A stretch of 64,000 nucleotides of DNA. It comes from an uncultured Pseudomonadales bacterium (GTDB lineage Bacteria > Pseudomonadota > Gammaproteobacteria > Pseudomonadales > Azotimanducaceae). The stretch is from NCBI GenBank assembly GCA_937921865.1, contig CAKZWF010000022.1:62001-126000 (forward strand), given 5' to 3'. Below, one piece after another: positions 8,999 to 17,638 of this stretch (position 1 is its first letter; the number at the start of each line of letters is the position of its first letter). The position numbers were made by a program, and so were the translations under genes. A model generated the notes under the pieces. The model saw only the letters and a list, made by a program, of their open reading frames with translations, was not told where the DNA came from and ran no database searches.

Positions 8999-10162
8999 AT
9001 GAGCCAAACACCTGAAGCCCGCGCGCGCGCGCGGCTGAAAGACGCCAGGACGATCGTTGTGAAAGTTGGCAGCTCATTGCTCACCGACCCTCGTGACGGC
9101 CTGGCCAGAGGGGTTATAGAACGTCTCGGCACAGAAATCGCCGCGCTGCTGGATACCGGTAAGAGAGTACTGCTGGTCTCCTCTGGCGCTGTGGTTGAGG
9201 GGATCGCGCGGCTGGGCTTAAGCCGTCGCCCTGAAACCATGCACGAGCTTCAGGCGGCTGCTGCAGTTGGCCAGATGGGCCTGATCGAAGCCTGGGAGCA
9301 GGCTTTTTCTCAGGCGGACCGACATACCGCGCTGGTGCTGCTCACCCATGATGATCTGGCAGATCGTCAACGCTATCTCAATGCCCGCGCAACCCTTGCC
9401 ACCCTGCTCGACGTTGGCGTTGTTCCGGTGATTAATGAAAACGATTCGGTGGCAACTGATGAAATTCGTTTTGGCGACAATGACACCCTGGCCGCACTGG
9501 TCACCAATCTGCTGCAGGCAGAACTGCTGGTGGTGTTGACGGATATTGACGGTCTGCTGTCGGTTGATCCCCGCCGTGGTGGAGATGGCAGCGCAGCAGG
9601 TGAGCTGATCAGCTGTGCCGCCGCGAGCGACACCCGGCTCGATGCAATGGTCGGCGATTCTGGTGCTTTCGGCCGCGGAGGGATGATCACCAAGCTGCAG
9701 GCCGCGCGACTCGCAGCCCGCTCCGGAGCGAACACGGTACTCGCCGGCGGCCGCACCGAGGGGGCGCTGCAGAGCATTCTGGCCGGTGAATCGGTCGGTA
9801 CACTGCTGACAGCAGATCTTTCGCCGCTGGATGCCCGCAAGCGCTGGATAGCCGGTCAGTTAAAGGCTGCGGGAGAATTACGGGTGGATGCTGGCGCAGC
9901 CAGGGCGCTTGTGAGCAAAGGCGTAAGCCTGCTGCCCGTGGGCGTGACAGCGGTCTCCGGTGAGTTTTCCAGGGGTGACCTGGTGCGTTGTCTGGATGCG
10001 GATGGACAGCTGCTGGCTCAGGGGCTAAGCAACTATTCCAGCAAAGACACCCAGCAGTTGCTGGGTGTGGATTCCAGAGAAATCAGCGCGCGGCTGGGCT
10101 TCTGCCACGAGCCGGAGCTGATACACCGGGACAATCTGGTTGTCCTGGTCGACGCTGGGTGA
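8999..10162 (+). CDS. proB: Glutamate 5-kinase
   Basis: A 387-residue enzyme that phosphorylates glutamate with ATP, the first step of proline synthesis. The amino acid kinase domain spans residues 1 to about 265: TIVVKVGSSLLTDP, LVSSGAVVEG, VINENDSVATDE and FGDNDTLAALV. A PUA domain follows (about 280-365), as in full-length bacterial ProB. It starts 6 bases after obgE and the two genes are probably cotranscribed, an order found in many proteobacteria. Proline feedback inhibition is known for the family. The gene ends one base before the stop codon of the convergent rpsT gene. Confidence 0.95.
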   Translation: MSQTPEARARARLKDARTIVVKVGSSLLTDPRDGLARGVIERLGTEIAALLDTGKRVLLVSSGAVVEGIARLGLSRRPETMHELQAAAAVGQMGLIEAWEQAFSQADRHTALVLLTHDDLADRQRYLNARATLATLLDVGVVPVINENDSVATDEIRFGDNDTLAALVTNLLQAELLVVLTDIDGLLSVDPRRGGDGSAAGELISCAAASDTRLDAMVGDSGAFGRGGMITKLQAARLAARSGANTVLAGGRTEGALQSILAGESVGTLLTADLSPLDARKRWIAGQLKAAGELRVDAGAARALVSKGVSLLPVGVTAVSGEFSRGDLVRCLDADGQLLAQGLSNYSSKDTQQLLGVDSREISARLGFCHEPELIHRDNLVVLVDAG

Positions 10163-10163
10163 A

Positions 10164-10430
10164 TCAGCCAGCCAGAGATTTAACGTGAGCGTTCAGACGG
10201 GACTTATGTCGAGCCGCTTTGTTCTTGTGCATGATGCCTTTGCTGACCATGCCGTCGATCACCGGCACAGCTTCGTCCAACGCTTTCTTGGCGTCAGGCT
10301 GAGCACCGCTGGCGATTGCCGCGTTGACACGCTTGATGTAGGTACGCACCATCGAGCGCTGGCTGGCGTTGTGCTTGCGGCGGTTTTCGGCTTGTCGCGC
10401 TCGCTTGCGCGCTTGTGGGCTATTCGCCAA
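10164..10430 (-). CDS. rpsT: Small ribosomal subunit protein bS20
   Basis: An 88-residue bS20 protein: ANSPQARKRARQAENRRKHN, then SQRSMVRTYIKRV and the lysine/arginine-rich C-terminus MHKNKAARHKSRLN. The start is TTG at 10430, preceded by AGGAGA. It was chosen because the protein then begins like its homologues and because a TTG (UUG) start is also used by Escherichia coli rpsT, where it contributes to autoregulation of translation by S20. The gene is divergent from murJ, as in Escherichia coli. It converges on proB with a single base between the two stop codons. Confidence 0.95.
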   Translation of the reverse strand: MANSPQARKRARQAENRRKHNASQRSMVRTYIKRVNAAIASGAQPDAKKALDEAVPVIDGMVSKGIMHKNKAARHKSRLNAHVKSLAG

Positions 10431-10488
10431 CTGAGTCTCCTGGGAGTGGTATTTTTGAGGCGCGGTAATATGCCGCCCGGCTGTGAGC

Positions 10489-12045
10489 ATGTCAAGGCAA
10501 GCTGAACCTAAGGGACAAAACGTCGCTGCTCAGGGCAGTGTGGTCGCCAGTATGACCCTGTTGTCGCGAATCAGCGGCTTTGTCCGGGATGTTGTGCTGT
10601 CCTACTTCTTTGGTGCCAGCGGCATTGCCGATGCGTTCTTTGTCGCCTTCCGCATTCCCAACTTCTTCCGCCGGCTGTTTGCCGAAGGCGCTTTCAATCA
10701 GGCCTTTGTGCCAGTGCTGGCGCGCTATCGGGAACAACCCAGGGCGGAACTGGAAGAGTTCGTCCGGGTAATATTCGGCAATCTCGGCACCGTTGTGCTG
10801 ATCGTGGTTTTTGCCGGGGTGCTGTTTGCGCCAGGACTGATTACCGTGTTCGCACCCGGTTTCTGGGCGGATCCGGAGCGTTTTGATCTCGCCACCAACC
10901 TGGTGCGGATTACCTTTCCCTACCTTGGCTTCATCTCGCTGACCGCGTTTGCCGGATCTCTGCTGAATTCCCACCATCGCTACGCGATCCCGGCATTTAC
11001 TCCAGTGCTGTTGAACATTTCTCTGATCAGTGCGGCGCTGACGGCGAGTCTCTGGTTCAGTGAGCCGGTTTACGCGCTGGCCTGGGGGGTTCTGCTGGCG
11101 GGCGCTGCGCAACTGTTGTTTCAGGTGATACCGCTTGCAAGGCTGGGGCTGCTATTGAGGCCGAAGCTGGCGCTTCGTCACCAGGGCGCAAAGCGTGTCG
11201 GTGCTCTGCTGCTGCCTGCAGTCTTCGCCTCCTCTGTGGGGCAGATCAATGCACTGATTGATACCATGCTTGCCTCGACGCTCGTCACCGGCAGTATTTC
11301 CTGGCTCTATTACTCCGATCGTCTCTTAGAACTGCCGATCGGCCTGGTAGCAGTGGCGCTGGGCACGGTATTGCTGCCGAACCTGTCGCGGCTGGCCCGG
11401 GAAGACAGCCGGGAAGGTTTTCTGGCGACATTGGATTGGGGGCTGCGGATGGCGGTTCTGTTCGGTCTTCCTGCTGCTGTCGCGCTCTACCTGCTGGCTT
11501 TGCCGCTGATTGCCACCATTTTCCTGCACGGCGCGTTGACCACAATTGACGCATTGATGGCGTCCCTGAGCCTGCAGGCTTTTGCCGTTGGACTGCTGCC
11601 ACTGGTACTGGTCAAAGTTCTGGCACCGGCGTTTTTTGCCCACGAAGACACCCGCTCGCCGTTTCGCGCCGGTGTTGTTGCGGTTGCTGTGAACATTGTG
11701 ATCAACCTTTCTCTGTTCCAGATTATGGGACATGTCGGCCTCGCGCTCGGCACTGCCTGCGCAGCCTGGGTCAACGCGCTGTTGCTGGCTCGTGGCCTGC
11801 ACCAGCGCGGTCGCATCGAGATCAAGCGACCTTTGCTCGTCTTCATGGGGTGTTGTGCGCTGGCGTCAGCGATCATGGCCGGCGTCCTTGTTATGATCGC
11901 ACCCGACGCCGCGCAATGGCTTTCTGCTGGTGCGCTGACCCGGGGGCTCTGGACGGCAGGTCTGGTTGCTGTTGGTGGGAGCGCTTACCTGCTCGTGCTT
12001 GTCGTGTGTGGAGTTCACCCCAGACAGCTGCTGCACCGTGCCTGA
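10489..12045 (+). CDS. murJ: Lipid II flippase
   Basis: A 518-residue inner-membrane protein with about 14 membrane helices that moves lipid II across the membrane for peptidoglycan synthesis. Family landmarks are SMTLLSRISGFVRDVVLSYF, FGASGIADAFFVAFRIPNFF and RRLFAEGAFNQAFVPV near the N-terminus. Length and hydrophobic pattern match MurJ/MviN. The ATG at 10489 is used; an in-frame GTG at 10483 is an alternative and no strong ribosome binding site separates them. The roughly 50-bp gap to rpsT must hold both divergent promoters. Gene order murJ-ribF-lspA-fkpB follows. Confidence 0.95.
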   Translation: MSRQAEPKGQNVAAQGSVVASMTLLSRISGFVRDVVLSYFFGASGIADAFFVAFRIPNFFRRLFAEGAFNQAFVPVLARYREQPRAELEEFVRVIFGNLGTVVLIVVFAGVLFAPGLITVFAPGFWADPERFDLATNLVRITFPYLGFISLTAFAGSLLNSHHRYAIPAFTPVLLNISLISAALTASLWFSEPVYALAWGVLLAGAAQLLFQVIPLARLGLLLRPKLALRHQGAKRVGALLLPAVFASSVGQINALIDTMLASTLVTGSISWLYYSDRLLELPIGLVAVALGTVLLPNLSRLAREDSREGFLATLDWGLRMAVLFGLPAAVALYLLALPLIATIFLHGALTTIDALMASLSLQAFAVGLLPLVLVKVLAPAFFAHEDTRSPFRAGVVAVAVNIVINLSLFQIMGHVGLALGTACAAWVNALLLARGLHQRGRIEIKRPLLVFMGCCALASAIMAGVLVMIAPDAAQWLSAGALTRGLWTAGLVAVGGSAYLLVLVVCGVHPRQLLHRA

Positions 12046-12117
12046 TTCATATTTCGCTGCTTCACTCAGACGTCATTGGCGCTTTGTATCTGTTGCAGAA
12101 TGGGTATATTGCGCGTC

Positions 12118-13053
12118 ATGGAAATAATTCGCGGTACTTATAACCTGAAGCCGAAGCATCGAGGCGGTGTGCTGACGATCGGCAACTTTGATGGTGTGCA
12201 CCACGGGCACCGGATGCTTTTAAATCACCTGCTTGCGAAAGCGCGCGAACTGAACACTGACAGTATGTTGTTGACGTTCGAGCCGCTGCCGAGAGAGTTT
12301 TTTGCTGGCGCGGCGGTGCCTGCGCGGTTGACCCGCTTTCGCGAGAAGATCACCTTACTGCGCGACACCGGACTTGATCGGGTGTTATGTCTGCCGTTCA
12401 ATGAATCGACCCGAAACTTTTCCGCCGAGTGGGTAGTTGAGCATCTGCTGCATGAGCAACTGGGTATACGTTACATCGTCGTTGGAGACGATTTCCGCTT
12501 TGGCAAGAATCAGGCTGGCGACTACGAGTACCTGGAGGCTGCCGGTGACCGTCTGGGTTTCGGTGTCAGTCACATGGGTACATTGACCTTCGAGCATGGC
12601 CGGGTCAGCAGTTCCCGGATTCGCGAAATCCTCAAAACCGGGGACTTCGAACTTGCGGAGAAACTGCTCGGACATCGTTACTTCATCATGGGTCGGGTGG
12701 TCTATGGCCGTCAGCTTGGTCGGCAACTGGGTGTGCCTACGGCGAATATCAGGTTGCAGCGCTATCGTGCCGCGCTCGAAGGGGTTTATGCGGTTCGTGT
12801 GCAGGGCCTTGATCGAGAGTATCAGGGGGTTGCCAATATCGGTATCCGTCCAACGGTCGACGGCAAAGAGCCGTTGTTAGAAGTTCACCTGTTTGATTTT
12901 CAAGGTGATATTTACGGCAGTCTGCTGACCATAGAATTCGTTCGCAAAGTACGCGATGAGCAGACCTTCGAAGGTCTCGATGCGCTGAAAGCACAGATCA
13001 TGGAAGACATTCGAATCGCGCGCAGTTGGTTTGAGGAGCCGGTGGATGACTGA
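12118..13053 (+). CDS. ribF: Bifunctional riboflavin kinase/FAD synthetase
   Basis: A 311-residue enzyme that converts riboflavin to FMN and then FAD. The N-terminal adenylyltransferase has TIGNFDGVHHGH near residue 20 and the SSSRIR motif near residue 160. The C-terminal flavokinase has GRVVYGRQLGRQLGVPTANI and GVANIGIRPTV. The ATG at 12118 matches the usual N-terminus (EIIRGTYNL). The gene lies 72 bases after murJ. Its last codons overlap lspA by 8 bases, whereas ileS normally separates these two genes in gammaproteobacteria. Confidence 0.95.
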   Translation: MEIIRGTYNLKPKHRGGVLTIGNFDGVHHGHRMLLNHLLAKARELNTDSMLLTFEPLPREFFAGAAVPARLTRFREKITLLRDTGLDRVLCLPFNESTRNFSAEWVVEHLLHEQLGIRYIVVGDDFRFGKNQAGDYEYLEAAGDRLGFGVSHMGTLTFEHGRVSSSRIREILKTGDFELAEKLLGHRYFIMGRVVYGRQLGRQLGVPTANIRLQRYRAALEGVYAVRVQGLDREYQGVANIGIRPTVDGKEPLLEVHLFDFQGDIYGSLLTIEFVRKVRDEQTFEGLDALKAQIMEDIRIARSWFEEPVDD

Positions 13054-13582
13054 AGCAGTCGAGGTGCCACCCGTTGACCAGGCCCGACCCAGTCTACTGC
13101 GATGGCTGAGCATATCGGGGATAGTTGTAGTGCTGGACCAACTCAGCAAATGGGTGGTTGCCAGCAATATGCAGCTGGGTGACCACATTCCGGTGTTGCC
13201 GTTTTTCAGCTGGGTTCGCTGGCACAATGAAGGTGCAGCCTTTTCGATGCTCAGTGACAGTGGTGACTGGAAGCGCTGGTTTTTTGTCACTCTTGCGATT
13301 GGATTTACGGCGTTCATTGTTTATGAGCTTCGCCAGCTGAGAGTAAATGACAGGTTTATGGCTTTTGTTTATGCACTGATCCTAGGTGGTGCGCTTGGCA
13401 ACATGGTGGATCGGTTGTTTTATGGCTATGTGGTGGATTTCATTCTTGTGCACTATCAGGACTGGTATTTTCCGGCATTCAACATTGCCGATATTGCACT
13501 GAGCTGCGGTGCCGTATTGTGGATCGGTTTTCTCCTGCTGGAGGCAAAACGGACTAAAAATCAAGGGGATACGCAAAACTGA
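13046..13582 (+). CDS. lspA: Prolipoprotein signal peptidase (signal peptidase II)
   Basis: A 178-residue membrane aspartyl protease that removes the signal peptide from diacylglyceryl-modified prolipoproteins. Conserved blocks are VVLDQLSKWVV, NEGAAFSML, GGALGNMVDRL (catalytic Asp) and FPAFNIADIALSCG (catalytic Asp). Four membrane helices are expected. The ATG at 13046 lies inside the end of ribF (8-base overlap), giving an N-terminal extension of about 20 residues before the first helix. Its stop overlaps the fkpB start (TGATG). BamD, encoded at 28.3-29.3 kb, would be one of its substrates. Confidence 0.95.
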   Translation: MTEAVEVPPVDQARPSLLRWLSISGIVVVLDQLSKWVVASNMQLGDHIPVLPFFSWVRWHNEGAAFSMLSDSGDWKRWFFVTLAIGFTAFIVYELRQLRVNDRFMAFVYALILGGALGNMVDRLFYGYVVDFILVHYQDWYFPAFNIADIALSCGAVLWIGFLLLEAKRTKNQGDTQN

Positions 13583-14067
13583 TGTCTCAGCTTATCAGCA
13601 CAGACAGCGATCGTCGCATTACCGAGCAGTGCCAGGTACTCATGCACTTTTCTTTGCATCTGGAAGCTGGTGAGGAAATCGATACCACGCGGCGAGGGCA
13701 ACCGGCGGTCTTTGACTATGGTGACGGTCAGCTTATGCCTGGTTTCGAAGCCGCTCTGCTGGGTATGAAAGCTGGAGACGATGCCCAGCTGCTGCTCGAG
13801 CCGGAGCAGGCTTTCGGTGAACATCGTCAGGAAAATGTCCAGTTGCTGGATCGCTCCCGCTTTGGCGACATTGAACTGGAAACCGGGTTGCTCGTTTCCT
13901 TTGATGGTCCAGGCGGCGAACTGCCCGGAGTAGTCGCCCGCGTTTTTGAAGAAACGGTCGAAGTGGACTTCAATCACCCCCTTTCGGGTCGGAAAATCGT
14001 CTTTGATGTGTCCATTCTCGAAGTTAGAGATATCGATCCAGATCAACCGGCTGCTGGTTCGAGCTAG
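13582..14067 (+). CDS. fkpB: FKBP-type peptidyl-prolyl isomerase, SlpA-like
   Basis: A 161-residue FKBP of the SlpA/SlyD type. The FKBP fold is interrupted by an insert-in-flap domain: VLMHFSLHLEAGEEIDTT, FDYGDGQLMPGFEAALLGMKAGD, LEPEQAFGEHRQENV, then the FNHPLSG(R)KIVFDVSILEVR C-terminal strand. It helps protein folding in the cytoplasm by cis-trans isomerisation at proline. It starts on the lspA stop codon (TGATG), which implies translational coupling. In relatives ispH follows; here the next gene is a pilin gene after 139 bases. The histidine-rich tail of SlyD is absent, which favours SlpA/FkpB. Confidence 0.92.
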   Translation: MSQLISTDSDRRITEQCQVLMHFSLHLEAGEEIDTTRRGQPAVFDYGDGQLMPGFEAALLGMKAGDDAQLLLEPEQAFGEHRQENVQLLDRSRFGDIELETGLLVSFDGPGGELPGVVARVFEETVEVDFNHPLSGRKIVFDVSILEVRDIDPDQPAAGSS

Positions 14068-14206
14068 CGCGGATTCGGTTAACAGCCTGCGTCAGACCCC
14101 GTCCGGGTGGCTTCATCGGCCCTTTTCTACCGCCTGGCCGGGCAATGTGGGCTGGATCAATTCCTCTGGATATCATCGCCGGGTCTTTAGCCTAGGTTTT
14201 TGTCGG

Positions 14207-14659
14207 ATGCGAAACTCCGGATTCAGTCTGATTGAATTGATGGTGGCGCTGGCGATTATGGCGCTCGTGGCAGCCATAGCCGTGCCCCTCTACACCCAAT
14301 ACGCCGATCGTACCTATCGCTCCCAGGCGATGTCGGATCTGCTCAACTGCGGACAGGGCCTCGAGCGCTTCGCGAGCATCAACTTCAGTTACGAAAACTC
14401 TGCGGATACTGACGCTGACGGTCTTGGTGATGCCGATGCCGGCCCGATTGCCGCACAGATCTGTGATCCCGCCTCGGTACGGGAAGATCGCTATGTCATC
14501 GCTGTAGACGGCGATGACACGGGCTTCACGCTGACGGCGACCCCCCAGGGCGAGATGGCTGAGGATGGTCTGATCACCTACAACAGTGCTGGAGTCCGGG
14601 GCTGGGATCGTGATGGCAATGACACCATTGCGGCGGCTGAAGAGACCTGGGAAGAGTAG
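14207..14659 (+). CDS. pilE: Type IV minor pilin, PilE-like
   Basis: A 150-residue type IVa pilin-like protein. The class III prepilin leader MRNSG is short and is cleaved before the N-methylated phenylalanine of FSLIELMVALAIMALVAAI, with the conserved glutamate at +5. Two cysteines (near residues 45 and 90) may form the pilin disulphide. The globular part is small and rich in Asp and Gly, as in minor pilins. It sits directly downstream of fkpB, the position pilE has near ispH in Pseudomonas. It should join PilV, PilW, PilX and FimU in a priming complex at the pilus tip. PilE and PilA cannot be told apart with certainty by eye. Confidence 0.8.
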   Translation: MRNSGFSLIELMVALAIMALVAAIAVPLYTQYADRTYRSQAMSDLLNCGQGLERFASINFSYENSADTDADGLGDADAGPIAAQICDPASVREDRYVIAVDGDDTGFTLTATPQGEMAEDGLITYNSAGVRGWDRDGNDTIAAAEETWEE

Positions 14660-14779
14660 CTTGCGACCACTGGTCACACCAAATGTGGCCACTCATCGGA
14701 CGCACCTTCAGTCCAGCAAATCGGTCCGTAAACTCCATCCAATTGAAATGTCCCGTATTGGCGGTGCAGGTAGCGAGAG

Positions 14780-15310
14780 ATGCACGAAGTGAACCTGACA
14801 ATTAATCAGTCCAATTCCGGATTCTCCATCATCGAGTTGATGGTTACCCTGGCCCTGGCCGCTGTTCTGCTTGGAATGGCTCTTCCTGCGTTTAACGGCA
14901 TGATGACCCAGCGGACCATGACTACTCAGGTCAACGATCTGGTGGTCGCCGTTCACTATGCCCGCAGCGAAGCGGTCAAGCTCGGCGGTCTGGTGACCGT
15001 CCAGGCGGTTGACGAAGGTGACTCGGATAATGAATGGGGACCCGGTTACTGCGTGGTGATCGGAGATCCGGGCAACTGCGACAACCCGCTGCGGGTGTTC
15101 ACGGTTGACGACGATGTCACGCTCGATGCCACAGGCATCCTCGATGACGAAGATTCCTTCAGCTTCAATGGTCGTGGTCTGCTCACGCTTGACGGCGACG
15201 ATGGCACCTTCCGGCTGTGCAGCACCGATGCCAATACTGACCCGGGCAGGATAGTTGAAATCAATACGATAGGACGGACCACGTCCAGAGAACTGGTGTG
15301 CAACCCATGA
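14780..15310 (+). CDS. GspH/FimT-family minor pilin, FimU-like
   Basis: A 176-residue pseudopilin of the GspH/FimT family. The prepilin peptidase site lies in NQSNSG/FSIIELMVTLALA, followed by the single N-terminal helix and a beta-rich C-terminal domain with SFNGRGLL, typical of FimU and GspH. Four cysteines (YCVV, GNCD, RLCS, VCNP) could form two disulphides. The gene stands directly before pilV with an ATGA overlap, the place of fimU in Pseudomonas. FimU is thought to link the minor-pilin complex to the major pilin shaft. Confidence 0.82.
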   Translation: MHEVNLTINQSNSGFSIIELMVTLALAAVLLGMALPAFNGMMTQRTMTTQVNDLVVAVHYARSEAVKLGGLVTVQAVDEGDSDNEWGPGYCVVIGDPGNCDNPLRVFTVDDDVTLDATGILDDEDSFSFNGRGLLTLDGDDGTFRLCSTDANTDPGRIVEINTIGRTTSRELVCNP

Positions 15311-15870
15311 TCAGCCGCAATGTTCGTAAAACTCCGACAGGTCTGCGCAAACGTGTGCGCGGTGTTTCCATGATCGAACTGCTGGTTGCAGTGCTCGTGA
15401 TGGGTATTGGTGTGCTGGGCATCACAGCTCTGCAGATGGTCAGTCTGCAGAACAACCGAGCAGCCCTGTATCGGGCTGAGGCAGTTCAGCTGGCCTACGA
15501 CATGATGGATCGAATCCGAGCCAATCCGGCAGGCGCTAATGTCGCCGGCGAAGCTTATGACGGCATCGATCTCGATGATGCGCCCGCCGCACCCGCTGTG
15601 ATGTGCAACGCGGCCCAGTGTACCCAGGCTGACATGGTGGAGTTTGACCTGGCGGTCTGGAAGTGTTCGCTCGGCGGCTATCACGACGATGCGGTCTGTG
15701 AAGATCTGCGCGATGCCGATGTTCTCCCCGATGCTGACGCCCAACCGGGTTTGCCTGATGGGGATGGTTCAATTGCCGTCGATGTCGCGACAGGCATGAT
15801 CACCGTAGTGGTCAGCTGGCAGGAACCCAATGGCGATGCCCGCAATATCACCATCGACAGCCAGGGATAG
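15307..15870 (+). CDS. pilV: Type IV pilus minor pilin PilV
   Basis: A 187-residue minor pilin. The leader ends RKRVRG and is followed by VSMIELLVAVLVMGIGVLGI, the PilV form of the prepilin N-terminus. Next comes ALQMVSLQNNRAALYRAEAVQLAYDMMDRIRAN, a segment typical of PilV in which the helix continues into the AYDMMDRIRAN motif. The start ATG at 15307 overlaps the fimU-like stop (ATGA). PilV belongs to the priming subcomplex with PilW and PilX that recruits PilY1 to the pilus tip. The leader of about 22 residues is longer than in PilE. Confidence 0.88.
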   Translation: MISRNVRKTPTGLRKRVRGVSMIELLVAVLVMGIGVLGITALQMVSLQNNRAALYRAEAVQLAYDMMDRIRANPAGANVAGEAYDGIDLDDAPAAPAVMCNAAQCTQADMVEFDLAVWKCSLGGYHDDAVCEDLRDADVLPDADAQPGLPDGDGSIAVDVATGMITVVVSWQEPNGDARNITIDSQG

Positions 15871-15878
15871 GAGGCGGT

Positions 15879-17006
15879 ATGTTCAGCGTGAAAGTTTCAT
15901 CGAAAAGCAGTCAGCGCGGATTTTCGCTGATCGAACTCATTCTGGCGTTAGGTCTTGGACTGATTGTCACAGCTGGCGTTGTGCAGCTCTTTGTGGGTAA
16001 CAATCAGACCTATTCCGTGCTGACCGGTCAGTCCCGACTGCAGGAAAGCGCCCGCTACGCTATGGACTTCATCACCAGGTCGGCACGATCAACCGGCTAC
16101 TTCGGATGTGACCCGGATAACGACAAGATCTACAACACCTTGAACGGTCCCTGGGCGAATCTGTTTGAGATGGACCTGACCAGTCCGATTCAGGCTTTTA
16201 ACTACACCGGCGACGGCGTCAGCACCGACCTGAATGACTGGACCCCCGCGCTGAATGTGTTACCGCGCATGACCGGTGCCAGCTCTTCGATCAACACGGT
16301 GGAAGACGGCACCGGAATTGATATTTCTGAACTTGTACCGAACACCGACATTCTGGTTTTCCGGCGCGTCGAAATCCCGGGTGCGCCTGTTTCTGAGATC
16401 ACTCAATCAGGGGCAGATCCGATTACTGTGATTAACGAAGGCGATATCGACTTCGAAGCTGACGACTTTGCGGTGATCAGTAACTGCGAGCAGGCGGCGC
16501 TGTTTCGGATAACAGCCGTTGCAGACGGAGCGCCGGCGTCCAGCGGAGAAGCGACGCTTGTGCTCAACAGGGCTAGCGGTGTTGGAATCTACGAGAATGC
16601 GGCAGGTGTCTCTCTGTCTGATCAGGGTATTCCCTATGGCAACGCGATCGACAGCCAGGCATCAACTGTTGGCCGGGTGATCACGGACATCTATTACGTT
16701 GCCAACGGTGCGGGTGAGAACAATTTCGGTCAGGCGCCAAGATCGCTATGGCGACGTTCGGGCACCGGTGCACCCCAGGAATTGATTGAAGGCGTTTGGG
16801 ATCTTCAGGTGAGTTTCGGCATAGATACCACGCCGAATGACAACAACCGTTCAGCCAATCGTTACGTTGACTTCAACTCGGTGGCTGCGAATGACGTGGT
16901 CCGGGCGCTGAGGCTGGAAGTCACCACCAGTACGATCGATGTGTTAGTGGGTGACGAGCCGACCCGCCGTACTTTTGTTCAAACCATCAGCTTGCGTAAT
17001 ACCTGA
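15879..17006 (+). CDS. pilW: Type IV pilus minor pilin PilW
   Basis: A 375-residue protein, the usual size for PilW and much larger than other minor pilins. The prepilin site is in SSQRG/FSLIELILALGLGLI, followed by VQLFVGNNQTYSVLTGQSRLQESARYAMDFI, the family hallmark. The rest is a large beta-rich domain with few cysteines. It starts 8 bases after pilV behind a GGAGG ribosome binding site. PilW is part of the tip priming complex together with PilV, PilX and PilY1. Confidence 0.9.
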   Translation: MFSVKVSSKSSQRGFSLIELILALGLGLIVTAGVVQLFVGNNQTYSVLTGQSRLQESARYAMDFITRSARSTGYFGCDPDNDKIYNTLNGPWANLFEMDLTSPIQAFNYTGDGVSTDLNDWTPALNVLPRMTGASSSINTVEDGTGIDISELVPNTDILVFRRVEIPGAPVSEITQSGADPITVINEGDIDFEADDFAVISNCEQAALFRITAVADGAPASSGEATLVLNRASGVGIYENAAGVSLSDQGIPYGNAIDSQASTVGRVITDIYYVANGAGENNFGQAPRSLWRRSGTGAPQELIEGVWDLQVSFGIDTTPNDNNRSANRYVDFNSVAANDVVRALRLEVTTSTIDVLVGDEPTRRTFVQTISLRNT

Positions 17007-17016
17007 GGTGGTGAAG

Positions 17017-17583
17017 ATGCGTATGCGTAATACAAACATGACTCTGGTTTTCGACAGCCGCCAGCGCGGCGTCGCTCTGTTTATCAGCCTGGTGCTGCTG
17101 TTGGTGTTGACCATTGCTGGGGTGTCAGCGGTACAGACCACGAGTCTGGAAGAGCGTATGGCTCGCAATACCCACGATAGCCTCCTGGCCTTTCAGTCAG
17201 CGGAATCCGCCTTGCGCGAAGCAGAAGGTTGGATTATCGCCAATGTCAGTTCCACTGCGCAGTTCAGCGAAAATGGCGCCAACGGTCTATGGACTTCGGC
17301 ACCTTACGATGAGGCCGATCAGCGTTGGGAAGAAGACATCTGGGCGGACGGTAATGCCCAGAGCATCGGGGTTGTCAGCACCGTCGACGGCGTTTCGGCA
17401 CAGCCGCGCTTTATTGTCGAGTGGGTAGCTACAGTGCAGCGGGATGAAAATCCCAATCTGCTGGGTAGCTCCTACAGCGCGGTATTTGACCGCATTGAGA
17501 TATTTCGTATCACCTCACGCGGAGTGGGTGCCACGCCAAATGCCCGAGTTATGTTGCAGGGCACTTTTGGGATGATTTTCTAG
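17017..17583 (+). CDS. pilX: Type IV pilus minor pilin PilX
   Basis: A 188-residue protein. RQRGVALFISLVLLLVLTIAGV is the PilX-type N-terminal helix, in which the usual glutamate at +5 is replaced; the TTSLEERMARN and AFQSAESALREAE motifs follow, as in other PilX proteins. Loss of the +5 glutamate is expected for a subunit that sits at the very tip. The start is ATG at 17017, behind GAGGTGGTGAAG and 10 bases after pilW. It should cap the minor-pilin helix below PilY1. Confidence 0.9.
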   Translation: MRMRNTNMTLVFDSRQRGVALFISLVLLLVLTIAGVSAVQTTSLEERMARNTHDSLLAFQSAESALREAEGWIIANVSSTAQFSENGANGLWTSAPYDEADQRWEEDIWADGNAQSIGVVSTVDGVSAQPRFIVEWVATVQRDENPNLLGSSYSAVFDRIEIFRITSRGVGATPNARVMLQGTFGMIF

Positions 17584-17638
17584 TTTCGTTAACGGTTTAG
17601 CTTCACGTACCGGTATTGCCGCGCGTAGGAGGATTAAG

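Noticed and set aside
14068-14206. Sigma-54 promoter before pilE
   Set aside because: No GG-N10-GC pair with the flanking consensus was found; PilR control of this operon is not supported.
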